Assembly (NCBI GenBank): GCA_030684355.1 | Contig: JAUXTN010000082.1 | Coordinates: forward strand, 1 to 49,954 | DNA length: 49,954 nucleotides | Origin: Pseudomonadota bacterium | Lineage (GTDB): Bacteria; Myxococcota_A; UBA796; SXON01 | Direction: 5' to 3' | Shown: positions 16,597 through 24,491 of the stretch, one piece after another | How positions within the stretch are numbered: the first letter of the stretch is position 1 | Layout of the letters: every line of letters begins with the position of its first letter | Made by a program: the position numbers and the translations under genes | The notes under the pieces: model-generated | Database searches by the model: none | Told to the model about the DNA's origin: nothing | Seen by the model: only the letters and a program-made list of their open reading frames with translations

Positions 16597-18321
16597 TTGG
16601 GAACGCTCTGGCTCGAGGTCGATGACCAGGGCCGGATCCTGCGTCGCTCCGCCGAGGTCGCGGTCATCCTGGAGGGCCTCGAGCCGCCGGTGTCGGATCT
16701 CGTGGCCCTGCTCGACCGCCGAACGGACGTGCGTGCCGCCGTGGGGCGCCGCGCGGGGGTCGTGCGCTTCGGGATCGGGCGGGGGAGCGATCGCGTCACG
16801 TTCGACGCGGACGTCACCGCCGGCGCGAGCGCCGCGCGTTTGCGCCTCACGGAGGTCACCGCCCTTCGGGACGAGGCCGAGCTGGGCCAGCTCCTCGTCG
16901 CGCACACCGCCACCCAGTCCGACGCCTGCGCCGTGACCGACCCCGACGGCATCCTGCTCTGGTGTGACGCCTCGTTCGCCTGGCTGGTGGGGTACGACCG
17001 TGCCGAGGTGATCGGCCGGCCCGCCAACCTCCACTGGAGCCCGAAGGTCACCGCGCGCCAGTTCGCCAGCTACTGGCGCAGCCTCTACGCGATGGGCACC
17101 TACAGCGGGTCCACGCTCCTGCGGCGCTCCGACGGCGTGGATGTGCCCGTACACCAGACCGTCTCGGCCATCGTCGACGCCGGCGGCCGCACGACCCACT
17201 ACGTCACGCTCCTGCACGACACGACCCGCGAGCGCGAGCTCGAGCGCCTCCGCAGCATCGACCTCGCGGTCGGGCTCCTCTCGCGCGTCAGCGGGGACCA
17301 CGCCCACCAGCTCAACAACCTCGCGGCGGAGATCGTCGCCGTGTGCGACCGGGCCATGCTCTCGGATGACCCCGCGTCCGCCGGCGCCGCGATGGACCGC
17401 GTGATCGGCCTCGCCGGCAACCTCGGCAGCCTGGGGCGCACGATGCTCGCGCTCTCCACGTCCGGCCACGGGCAGGGGCCCGCGGACATGGGGCGCGTCG
17501 CCCGGGACCTCGCCGAGCTCCTGACCCGCGCGGGCGGGGAGGACGGGCCGCGGATCGAGGTCACGGCCCCCTCCGACGGTCCGTGGGTCTCCTGCGCGCC
17601 GGACGGCCTCGTCCGCGCCTGCATCCACCTCGCGCTGCGCTCGCTCGACGGCGTGGCGGAGGGCTCGTGCGTGGAGATCGAGGCCCTCGTGGACTACGAC
17701 GACGGGCTCCTCCGCATCCGGTACAGCCCCACGGCGTCCGAGCGCGCGGCGCTCCGCTGGCTGGTGCCGGACGGCGCGGTCACCGGCCCGATGGTGAACG
17801 AGCTCCTCGCGCGCGCGTACGGCGTCGGGGTCCAGCTCCAGGTGGATGAGGAGCGGGACGGGCGGCTCGCGATCAACGTCCGGGCACCCCTCGCGGAGGT
17901 CGTGCCCGGCAAAGCGCCGGCCCGAAAGGCGGAAGGCGCCGGCGGGTGGGCACGGGTTCTCGTGGCGGACGACAACGTGCCGCTCCGCGAGCTCATGAGC
18001 CTCACGCTCGAGGGGCTCTTCGTCGAGGTCTTCCAAGCCTCCGACGGCGAGCAGGCGCTCCAGCAGCTCCACGCCCTCCGCGGAGACGTGGATCTCCTCG
18101 TGCTCGACCTCCGCATGCCGAACCGCAATGGCCTGGACGTGCTCAACGAGGTGCGCACCCACTGGCCGAAGCTGCGCACGCTCGTCGCGACCGGCGCGGC
18201 GCCGGACGGGCTCGCCCGCTCCGCGATGGCCGCCGGGGCCCGCGCCGTCCTCGCGAAGCCCTTCCGGCTGCACGAGCTGCGCGCGGTCGTCCGGAGCGTG
18301 ATGGCGGACGCCGAGTGGTGA
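16597..18321 (+). CDS. PAS sensor / histidine-kinase-like / receiver hybrid protein with degenerate ATPase domain
   Basis: 574 residues, no membrane segment, so a cytoplasmic sensor. Residues about 1-88 may be a divergent PAS; about 100-212 is a clear PAS domain (ACAVTDPDGILLWCDASFAWLVGYDRAEVIG). The dimerisation segment has HAHQLNNLAAEI (His about 237), aligning with the HDFNNLL box of HWE/HisKA-type kinases. The following domain (about 300-430) should bind ATP but lacks the usual Asn of the N-box (reads ACIHLALRSLDG) and shows no DxGxG G-boxes. Residues about 448-570 are a normal receiver: VADDN, LVLDLRMPNRNG (phospho-Asp), VATGAA and LAKPF. The start is TTG 16597, one base after the grpE stop, so probably co-transcribed. 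Whether it autophosphorylates is doubtful. Confidence 0.82.
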   Translation: MGTLWLEVDDQGRILRRSAEVAVILEGLEPPVSDLVALLDRRTDVRAAVGRRAGVVRFGIGRGSDRVTFDADVTAGASAARLRLTEVTALRDEAELGQLLVAHTATQSDACAVTDPDGILLWCDASFAWLVGYDRAEVIGRPANLHWSPKVTARQFASYWRSLYAMGTYSGSTLLRRSDGVDVPVHQTVSAIVDAGGRTTHYVTLLHDTTRERELERLRSIDLAVGLLSRVSGDHAHQLNNLAAEIVAVCDRAMLSDDPASAGAAMDRVIGLAGNLGSLGRTMLALSTSGHGQGPADMGRVARDLAELLTRAGGEDGPRIEVTAPSDGPWVSCAPDGLVRACIHLALRSLDGVAEGSCVEIEALVDYDDGLLRIRYSPTASERAALRWLVPDGAVTGPMVNELLARAYGVGVQLQVDEERDGRLAINVRAPLAEVVPGKAPARKAEGAGGWARVLVADDNVPLRELMSLTLEGLFVEVFQASDGEQALQQLHALRGDVDLLVLDLRMPNRNGLDVLNEVRTHWPKLRTLVATGAAPDGLARSAMAAGARAVLAKPFRLHELRAVVRSVMADAEW

Positions 18322-18426
18322 AACCCGCCGGCTGACCGCGTCGGGCCGCCCCCGGGCGGAGCGGAGCGCCGCCTCCACCCTGGCTCGCCCCGTCGTCTTG
18401 GCGGTTAGGGGGGAGCTGGAGGGAAC

Positions 18427-19581
18427 GTGGCCGACACCCCGAACGAACCGGAAGCCGACGCCCCGGACGCCCATGACGACGAACACGCGCGTGGGCGGGA
18501 TGTCCGTGCGCTCGTTCGCGCCCATGGCCTCACCGCCTGGGAGCAGAGCGAGGTCGCGCTGCGCGAGGCCCTCTCCCAGCACCTGACCGTCGCGTTCCTG
18601 GGATCGGCCTCCTCCGGCAAGGACTCCGCGATCCGAACCCTGTTCGGCATCGACTTCGGGGACATCAGTCCGATCCCTGGCTCGACCGTGCGCCTGCGCG
18701 TCGCGCCGCTCGACCCCGAAGGCCAGGTGCTCCTCGTGAACGCGCCGGGCTTCGGCGACATCCGCCCCGAGATCGACGAGCTCTCCCGCCGCGCGCTCGA
18801 CACGCTCGACATCGTCGTCTACGTCGTCAACGCCGAGGGCGGCGCCACCATCGACGAGAAGCGGGACCTCGACCTCGTGCGGTCCCGCGGTCGCCCCGTG
18901 CTGGTGTGCCTCAACAAGATCGACCTCATCCGCCCGCACGAGCGGGAGTCGTTCGTCGTCGCCACGCTCCAGCAGCTCGGCGTCGACCGGAAGGACGCCG
19001 CCGTATGCGCGTTCGACCCCCTGCCGCAGCTCTCCGAGGAGCCGATCGGGATCGGGGACGTCATCGGGTGGATCCACCACCAGCTCCACGCCGCCGGCAA
19101 GGAGCTCCTCTTCGCCAAGCACCTGCGCAACAAGGCCGCCGCGTGCGAGCCCATCATCCAGGTCGCGGCGCGGCACGCGTCGGTCGCGGGCGCGATCCCC
19201 ATCCCCGGCGCCGATCTCGCCGCGGTGACCGCGATCCAGGTCAAGCTCATCCGCGACATCGCGGAGGTGTTCGCCGTGCCCGTCGACCGGGAGGTCGCCC
19301 TGTTCATCATCGGCGAGGTGCTCTCCGGCAGCATGCGCGGGTTCATGCGCTGGGGCATCAACGCGCTGAAGGCCGCCGGCTGGATCCCGGGCACGCAGAT
19401 CGCCGAGGCCGCGATCCTCGGGCTCTCCGCGATGGTGGCCGGCGGGACCACCTTCGGCGTCGGCAAGGCCGCGGTCCGCTTCTTCCAGTCCGACCGAAAG
19501 CTCGACGGTGACGCCCTGCGCACCGTCTTCGACGCCGCGGCGTGGGACTACAAGCGCCGACGCGAGAGCGGCGGACCGTGA
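18427..19581 (+). CDS. Atypical GTPase with DUF697-like C-terminal domain
   Basis: 384 residues. An acidic N-terminus is followed by an Era/IRG-like GTPase domain. G1 is GSASSGKDS (59-67), with Asp where Ser/Thr normally follows GK; a candidate G2 Thr is in PGSTVRL; G3 is NAPGFGD (105-111), with Asn in place of the usual Asp; G4 is NKID (163-166). The C-terminal third matches DUF697-type membrane-associated modules: ASVAGAIPIPGADLAAVTAIQVKLIRDIAEVF, then two Gly/Ala-rich helices (AAILGLSAMVAGGTTFGVGKA). Start GTG 18427 has GGAGGG four bases upstream. The stop overlaps the GTG of the next, related gene. Probably a membrane-associated GTPase; cargo or partner unknown. Confidence 0.83.
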   Translation: MADTPNEPEADAPDAHDDEHARGRDVRALVRAHGLTAWEQSEVALREALSQHLTVAFLGSASSGKDSAIRTLFGIDFGDISPIPGSTVRLRVAPLDPEGQVLLVNAPGFGDIRPEIDELSRRALDTLDIVVYVVNAEGGATIDEKRDLDLVRSRGRPVLVCLNKIDLIRPHERESFVVATLQQLGVDRKDAAVCAFDPLPQLSEEPIGIGDVIGWIHHQLHAAGKELLFAKHLRNKAAACEPIIQVAARHASVAGAIPIPGADLAAVTAIQVKLIRDIAEVFAVPVDREVALFIIGEVLSGSMRGFMRWGINALKAAGWIPGTQIAEAAILGLSAMVAGGTTFGVGKAAVRFFQSDRKLDGDALRTVFDAAAWDYKRRRESGGP

Positions 19582-20819
19582 CCGACCCGCTCGAGCAGAT
19601 GCTCCACCGCGCCCATCGCGCGGAGCTTCAGCCGCTCGCCCAGCTCTTGCGCGTGAACCCCGAGGGCCTCGGCCTGGGGGATCTCGCGCGGATCCTCGCC
19701 GCGCAAGTGCGGCGGGTGGGGAGCCATGGGCTCGGAAACGTCTTCTTCCGGAAGGGGGAGGGCCTCCCCTACGAGGCGATCGTCGCCGCCGCCGCGAAGG
19801 CGCGCGGGATCCCGATGACGACCCCGGAGGAGACGGAGCTCGCGCTCGCCCACTCCTGGTTCACCGCGCGCTGGGAGGCCGCGCTGCCCGCCGAGCGCGC
19901 CACGGTGTGGGGAGAGCTCGGCCTCGGAGACGCCCCGCCCGTCACCGCCTCGGAGGCCGTGGGCGTTGCCCGCGAGCGCCTGGGACGCTCCTTCGACTAC
20001 GCGCTCACGGGCGTGAACCACGTGATGCGCAACCCGTTCGGCTGGATGGCCTTCGGCGCGCTGCTCGTGCACCCCGCCGGCTGCCTGATGCGGCCGTTCC
20101 TCGTGTTCTTCCTGCCGTACTTCGCGTGGCGCAACCTGCGCCCCTCGGAGGAGTACGTCGGCGCCGTGATGATGGAGGTCGCGCGCATCCGCCAGCGCGT
20201 CCTCCACCGCGTCACGATCGGGGTCGTGGGGAGCCCCTCCACGGGAAAGGACGCCGCGATCAAGGCGCTCTTCGGCATCGACACGGGAAACATCTCGCCG
20301 GTCGCGGGCTCTACGAAGGAGGTCGCGATCCAGCGCCTCCCGGGGGCGACCGCCCTCTTCATCGTGAACACCCCCGGCATGGGGGACGTGATGGAGCACG
20401 TGACCGAGGAGGCCCGGCAGGTCCTCGATCACATCGATCTCTACCTGTACATCGTGAACGCGGAGGGCGGCGTGCAGGCACGCGAGCTCGCGGACTACCG
20501 CCGATGCGTCGAGACGGGGAAGCCCGTGCTCGCCCTCGTCAACAAGGTCGACGTGCTGCGGCCGCGGGACAAGGACCGCTACCTCGAGGACGCCCGGGCC
20601 AAGCTCGGGGCCCCCGCCGCCAACTTCCTCCCCGTCGCCTTCGATCCCCTCCCGCAGCTCGCCCCCGGGCCGATCGGGCTCGAGGCGGTCCACGGCTGGA
20701 TCGCCGCGCGCCTGGTTGCCCTCGGGAAGGACCCCGGCGAGCTCCCCCCTCTCCCGGCCCCGCCGTCGCCGGCCCTGCTGTCGGAGGTGCCCCCCGCGCC
20801 CCCCACCGAGACCCCATGA
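19578..20819 (+). CDS. YaaW/UPF0174-like domain fused to an atypical GTPase
   Basis: 413 residues. The first about 190 residues resemble the whole of E. coli YaaW (UPF0174, DUF3944-type): LAQLL-x-NPEGL, then LAAQVRRVGSHGLGNVFF and GLPYEAIVAAAAKARG, and a hydrophobic PFLVFFLPYFAWRNLR segment. The second half is a GTPase close to its upstream neighbour: G1 GSPSTGKDA (218-226; again GKD, and here no Ser/Thr at all), G3 NTPGMGD (264-270), G4 NKVD (322-325), and the shared phrases LFGIDxGxISPxxGST and AFDPLPQL. The C-terminus is Pro-rich and lacks the DUF697 module. GTG 19578 overlaps the preceding stop by 3 bases. The upstream ATG in the same frame lies inside the neighbour and has no ribosome site. 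Function unknown. Confidence 0.8.
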   Translation: MTDPLEQMLHRAHRAELQPLAQLLRVNPEGLGLGDLARILAAQVRRVGSHGLGNVFFRKGEGLPYEAIVAAAAKARGIPMTTPEETELALAHSWFTARWEAALPAERATVWGELGLGDAPPVTASEAVGVARERLGRSFDYALTGVNHVMRNPFGWMAFGALLVHPAGCLMRPFLVFFLPYFAWRNLRPSEEYVGAVMMEVARIRQRVLHRVTIGVVGSPSTGKDAAIKALFGIDTGNISPVAGSTKEVAIQRLPGATALFIVNTPGMGDVMEHVTEEARQVLDHIDLYLYIVNAEGGVQARELADYRRCVETGKPVLALVNKVDVLRPRDKDRYLEDARAKLGAPAANFLPVAFDPLPQLAPGPIGLEAVHGWIAARLVALGKDPGELPPLPAPPSPALLSEVPPAPPTETP

Positions 20820-21181
20820 GCGAGTCGTCGACCGCGCTGGTCCCCGAGGACGACGAGACGCTGCTCGCCGACTGCGACATGGAGCCCTTCCGCGGCTCGG
20901 GCCCCGGCGGCCAGCACCGCAACAAGACCGAGACCGGCGTGCGCCTCCTGCACCGGCCCACGGGCATCCTGGTGCAGGCCTCCGAGCGGCGGAGCCGGAC
21001 CCAGAACATCGGGGTCGCCCTCGACCGGCTGCGCGTCCGCCTCCAGGCGCTCCGGGAGCCGCCGCCGCCCCCTCGGCGGGCCACGCGCCCCACGCGGGGC
21101 TCGCAGGAGCGGCGCCACGAAGGAAAACGCATCCGTGCGCGGGTGAAGCAGGGGCGGGGCAGGGTGGGCGACGGCGATTGA
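20816..21181 (+). CDS. Stand-alone release-factor (RF-1) GGQ-domain protein, MTRFR/C12orf65-like
   Basis: 121 residues. The catalytic loop is GSGPGGQHRNKTETGVRLLH, containing the invariant GGQ that triggers peptidyl-tRNA hydrolysis on the ribosome. There is no codon-recognition domain, so this is a rescue-type factor. The HRPTGILV and ERRSRTQN segments and the basic tail resemble mitochondrial MTRFR and bacterial relatives more than ArfB. The C-terminal tail (HEGKRIRARVKQGRGRVG) is strongly basic, as needed to reach into the mRNA channel or bind nascent-chain complexes. ATG 20816 overlaps the stop of the GTPase (ATGA), so the three genes form one translationally coupled unit. Fold is certain; stalled-ribosome substrate is inferred. 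Confidence 0.85.
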   Translation: MSESSTALVPEDDETLLADCDMEPFRGSGPGGQHRNKTETGVRLLHRPTGILVQASERRSRTQNIGVALDRLRVRLQALREPPPPPRRATRPTRGSQERRHEGKRIRARVKQGRGRVGDGD

Positions 21182-21221
21182 GCCCATTCCGGCTCCGTGG
21201 AGCCCGCGGTCGACTCGCGCG

Positions 21222-21250
21222 TTTACATCGGCGCCGCCGTCGGGCACACT
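21222..21250 (+). promoter_or_regulatory. Possible promoter upstream of the Ig/BPI-like lipoprotein gene
   Basis: TTTACA at 21222-21227 is a good -35; CACACT at 21245-21250 after a 17-bp spacer is a weak -10. It would start transcription about 12 bases before GTG 21269. GAGG at 21260-21263 supplies a ribosome site for that GTG, which is why I prefer it to GTG 21263. Confidence 0.35.
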
Positions 21251-21268
21251 CCCGGGGTCGAGGTGCCT

Positions 21269-23749
21269 GTGCGTCACTCCTGGATCGCGCTCGTGGTGAT
21301 CGCCGGCTGTCGGCGCGATCCGGTGGATGAGGCCTCGGGCCCGCAATTCACGTTCGTGGTGGACGGGCCGGCGATCGCCGGTCAGCCCGTGGGCTGGACC
21401 TCCACGCTGGTCTCCCCCGAGGGGGATCCGCTCCCCGTGTCCGTCGTCGTGTCCTCCGACCTGGAGCCCGTGCTCCTGCAAGACACGACGACGCTGACCG
21501 CGTTCGTGGCCGGGCGGCACCTGCTCACCGCGGTCGGCGAGGGCGATCCGGGCGACTACCAGGCCGAGGTCTCGCTCGACGTCCTGCCGGCTCCCGCCGC
21601 CTCGCTCGACCTCGTGATCGCGGCCAACCAGGCCGTGGCCGGCGAGCCCCTCGGCTTCGTCGTGACCGCGGTGGACAGCTACGGCAACCCGGTGGACGGC
21701 GCGGTCGTCACCGCGGACTCCGACGACGTCGCCGTGGTCGACCCCAACGTCGTGTCGACCGTGCCCGGCCTCTACACCCTCACGGCCTCGCTCGACGCGC
21801 AGGTGGATACCGAGACCTTCCGCGTGGTTGCGGGCGAGCCCGTGGAGCTCGACCTCACCCTCTCGGACACCGATCTCGAGGTCTACGAGACCACCTCCGC
21901 CACCGCCGTCGCCTACGACGTGTACGGCAACGAGGTCGACGTTGCCTGGGACCTCTCGGTGGAGGGCGTCGGCTCCACCACGATCTCCGGCCGGAACATC
22001 ACCTTCTTGTCCGAGGGGTACTTCACGGTCTGGGCCCGCTACGCGGACCTCGAGGACAGCGTCGGGCCGATCCTGATCGACTCCACCGGGCCGGTGATCG
22101 ACATCGAGACGCCCGAGCGCGGCACCTTCTCGACCGACGCCGCGACCGCCGTGACCGGCACCGTCACCGACGACTACACCGGCGTCACCTCCCTCGTCAT
22201 CGAGGGGGAGACCGTCGAGGTCGACGCCGACGGCAGCTTCGCGACCAGCGTGGAGAACGCGTTCGGCATCAACGTGCTGGAGACCTCCGCGGTCGACGGC
22301 GACGGCAACGAGACGACCGACATCCGCGCGGTGCTCGCGGGCGCGTTCCTTCCCTACGGCGAGGCCGTGGGGGAGGGGGTCGCGGCGCGCATCAACCAGG
22401 GCGGCTTCGACACGCTCGAGACCCTCGGAGAGGGCCTCATCACGGGCACGGACCTGACCGCGCTCGTGCCGAACCCGGCGTTCTCCACGTCGTCGGAGAG
22501 CTGCATCGACCTCCTCTTCGACGAGATCTGCATCACCTGGTACTCGATCGAGCTCTCGATCCTGAACCCGTCGTTCGGGAAGGTGGACCTCCAGTTCGAT
22601 CCCGACGCCGGGGGCTGGCTCAACGCCACCTTCATCGTCTACGACCCGTCGATCTACTGGGCGGCGGATGGGGACGTGATCGGCATCGGCTACAGCGGCG
22701 ACGGCCAGATCTACGCCGACTCCATCACCATCGACATGGATCTCCAGCCCTACGTGCTCGACGGCGTGCTGGGCGTGAACGTCCTCACGGCGGACGTGAC
22801 CAGCGCGGGCTTCACCTTCGACTGGGACTCCTGGATCTACGACGTGATGAGCTTCTTCGGGCTCGATCTCTCGGGGCTCATCCAGGGCTACATGGAGGAC
22901 GCCATCGAGGGCGCGATCACGGACGAGGTCCCGTCGATGCTGGCCGACGCCGTGGGCGACCTCGAGATCGCCACCGACCTCGACATCGAGGGGAGCACCT
23001 ACACGTTCGACGCCACGCCCTCCGCGTGCACGGTCGACGATCTGGGCCTCACGCTCGCGCTCGCGACCACGTTCACCACGAGCCTGTGGGGCCACCCGAC
23101 CGAGGGGCCGGGGAGCCTCTACGGCGACTACACGCTGCCGCTCTACGCCTCCGGCACGCCCGGCATGCAGCTCTCGTTGTCCCTGGACTTCCTCAACCAG
23201 GTGTTCTACGCGTTCTGGGGCGGTGGCCTGCTGGACCGCACGCTCGGCGAGCAGGAGCTCGGCCTGGACCTCGGCTCGCTCTCCACCTTCCTTCCGTTCG
23301 ACAGCCTCTCGATCGTGACGGAGGCGCTCCTGCCGCCGGTGGTCGTGCCCGGCACGGGGTCCGCGCTGCTCGACCTCCAGATCGGGGACCTCGCGCTGAC
23401 GATGTACGACGGCGCCCCGGAGGACGGAAACGTCGTCTTCCAGCTCTACACGTCCATGGTCGTCGGGCTCGATCTGGACGTGAGCGCCGAGGGGAACCTC
23501 GTGCCCGCCCTCGGGGACACCGAGGTCTGGTTCGACGTGGTCGTGCCCTCTGCCGGGACCGAGGCGAGCGGAGACGCCGAGGCGCTCCTGAGCGCGCTGG
23601 TGCCGATGCTCCTGCCCTCGCTCACGGGCGGGCTCGGCGAGATCCCGGTGCCGGCGATCGAGGGGTTCACCCTCGAGGTCGACGCCATCGAGCTCGACGG
23701 CGCCGAGCTCGGCTTTGTCAATGTAAATGGCGACCTTACGGTCGATTGA
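21269..23749 (+). CDS. Lipoprotein with four Ig-like domains and a BPI/LBP/CETP-like (TULIP) lipid-binding region
   Basis: 826 residues. The signal peptide ends in lipobox VIAGC (Cys14). Residues about 20-356 are four Ig-like beta domains in series; domains 2 and 3 carry YGN turns (DSYGNPVDGAVV, DVYGNEVDVAW) as in Big-type repeats. Residues about 358-826 match the full order of segments in vertebrate BPI: GVAARINQGGFDTLETLG (BPI GVVARISQKGLDYASQQG), the long amphipathic helix ending VPSMLADAVGDLEIATDLDI, LDFLNQVFYAFWGGGLLDRTL (BPI FNTAGLVYQEAGVLKMTL) and a C-terminal PAIEGFTLEVDAIELDGAELGFVNVNG strand pair. Length of this part (about 468) equals BPI (about 456). This implies a hydrophobic tube binding lipid acyl chains at the outer membrane or cell surface. 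Recognition is by eye and should be tested by profile search. Confidence 0.75.
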   Translation: MRHSWIALVVIAGCRRDPVDEASGPQFTFVVDGPAIAGQPVGWTSTLVSPEGDPLPVSVVVSSDLEPVLLQDTTTLTAFVAGRHLLTAVGEGDPGDYQAEVSLDVLPAPAASLDLVIAANQAVAGEPLGFVVTAVDSYGNPVDGAVVTADSDDVAVVDPNVVSTVPGLYTLTASLDAQVDTETFRVVAGEPVELDLTLSDTDLEVYETTSATAVAYDVYGNEVDVAWDLSVEGVGSTTISGRNITFLSEGYFTVWARYADLEDSVGPILIDSTGPVIDIETPERGTFSTDAATAVTGTVTDDYTGVTSLVIEGETVEVDADGSFATSVENAFGINVLETSAVDGDGNETTDIRAVLAGAFLPYGEAVGEGVAARINQGGFDTLETLGEGLITGTDLTALVPNPAFSTSSESCIDLLFDEICITWYSIELSILNPSFGKVDLQFDPDAGGWLNATFIVYDPSIYWAADGDVIGIGYSGDGQIYADSITIDMDLQPYVLDGVLGVNVLTADVTSAGFTFDWDSWIYDVMSFFGLDLSGLIQGYMEDAIEGAITDEVPSMLADAVGDLEIATDLDIEGSTYTFDATPSACTVDDLGLTLALATTFTTSLWGHPTEGPGSLYGDYTLPLYASGTPGMQLSLSLDFLNQVFYAFWGGGLLDRTLGEQELGLDLGSLSTFLPFDSLSIVTEALLPPVVVPGTGSALLDLQIGDLALTMYDGAPEDGNVVFQLYTSMVVGLDLDVSAEGNLVPALGDTEVWFDVVVPSAGTEASGDAEALLSALVPMLLPSLTGGLGEIPVPAIEGFTLEVDAIELDGAELGFVNVNGDLTVD

Positions 23750-23756
23750 GGAGACT

Positions 23757-24356
23757 ATGGATCATCGTTGTCTGTTCGGGCACCGCGTCCCGGCAACCTT
23801 CACGTTCGCCATCCAGAGCCGGAGCTGCCCGACCTGCGGGGCGCCCACCGTCACGATCACCGGCTACCAGGCGGCGCGGAAGCTCACGACAGACGCTGGG
23901 CTGGAGGCCGTGGCTGCCTTCAACGCAGTGCGGGTCCTCGAGTCCGAGTGGGTGCTGATGCCCGCGAACGGCGAGCCCGCCGCCGCGCCCACCCCCGGCC
24001 CGGCGCTGGCGGCCGACCCCGTCGTGCCGACCGCGGCGCTCTCGGTCGCGGCCGCGCCCCAGGATGAGGACGAGGTGGTTGTCGAGGACGTCGCCGAGCC
24101 GGCCCCCGTGGTCCTCGCGACCGTGGTGCCCGCGACCGTCCCCGAGCCCCGCATCGTCGCCGCCCCCGCTCCGGCGCCCGCCGCGAAGGCGGAGGAGCCC
24201 GTGAAGTCCGGGCCCCGCCCGCTCTCCCGCCCGGAGCCCCGCATCGTCGCGGCGCCGGTGGTGGCCGAGAAGTCGGTCAGCGAGCCGGTGGCCCGCGTCG
24301 CTCCGATCTCGGACGCGTTCGACAACTCGGAAGAGGACTTCTTCAAGGGGACTTGA
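23757..24356 (+). CDS. Zinc-ribbon protein with low-complexity tail ending in EEDFFKGT
   Basis: 199 residues, soluble. The N-terminal 45 residues form a small zinc-binding module: a Cys and His in DHRCLFGHRVP and the pair CPTCG in SRSCPTCGAPTVTI. The middle is Ala/Pro/Val/Glu-rich and probably disordered, with the phrase EPRIVAAP twice. The last eight residues, EEDFFKGT, match an acidic-aromatic motif found also in the giant TPR protein and in the TonB-like protein at the right edge. ATG 23757 has AGGAG 4 bases upstream and lies 7 bp after the lipoprotein stop, so the two are probably co-transcribed. A hairpin follows the stop. Likely a protein-interaction adaptor; partner unknown. Confidence 0.75.
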   Translation: MDHRCLFGHRVPATFTFAIQSRSCPTCGAPTVTITGYQAARKLTTDAGLEAVAAFNAVRVLESEWVLMPANGEPAAAPTPGPALAADPVVPTAALSVAAAPQDEDEVVVEDVAEPAPVVLATVVPATVPEPRIVAAPAPAPAAKAEEPVKSGPRPLSRPEPRIVAAPVVAEKSVSEPVARVAPISDAFDNSEEDFFKGT

Positions 24357-24367
24357 CGCTCCCCGGC

Positions 24368-24394
24368 TGACGGAGGTCCGGCGGACCTCCGTCA
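24368..24394 (+). terminator. Strong hairpin after the zinc-ribbon gene
   Basis: A perfect 13-bp inverted repeat (TGACGGAGGTCCG, one base, then its complement) starts 12 bp after the stop codon. Practical loop size would be about 5 bases. There is no T-run downstream, so it may be a weak intrinsic terminator, an RNA-stability stem or a binding site for a dimeric regulator of the following gene. Confidence 0.55.
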
Positions 24395-24491
24395 CGCCTG
24401 ACGGGAGTCGCCCGACATGGGCGCGGATTCTCCAGGTTTGACCGTCGGCAGGGGGCTTGCAGGAGGGGAGGTGTCCCCTGGAGCCCCCCCG

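Noticed and set aside
18346..18359. CCGCCC-CC-GGGCGG hairpin between the sensor and GTPase genes
   Set aside because: Only a two-base centre, no T-run, and such GC palindromes are common by chance at this base composition.
16537..19176. Minus-strand reading frame opposite the sensor and GTPase genes
   Set aside because: Low-complexity shadow; the plus-strand genes have conserved motifs throughout.
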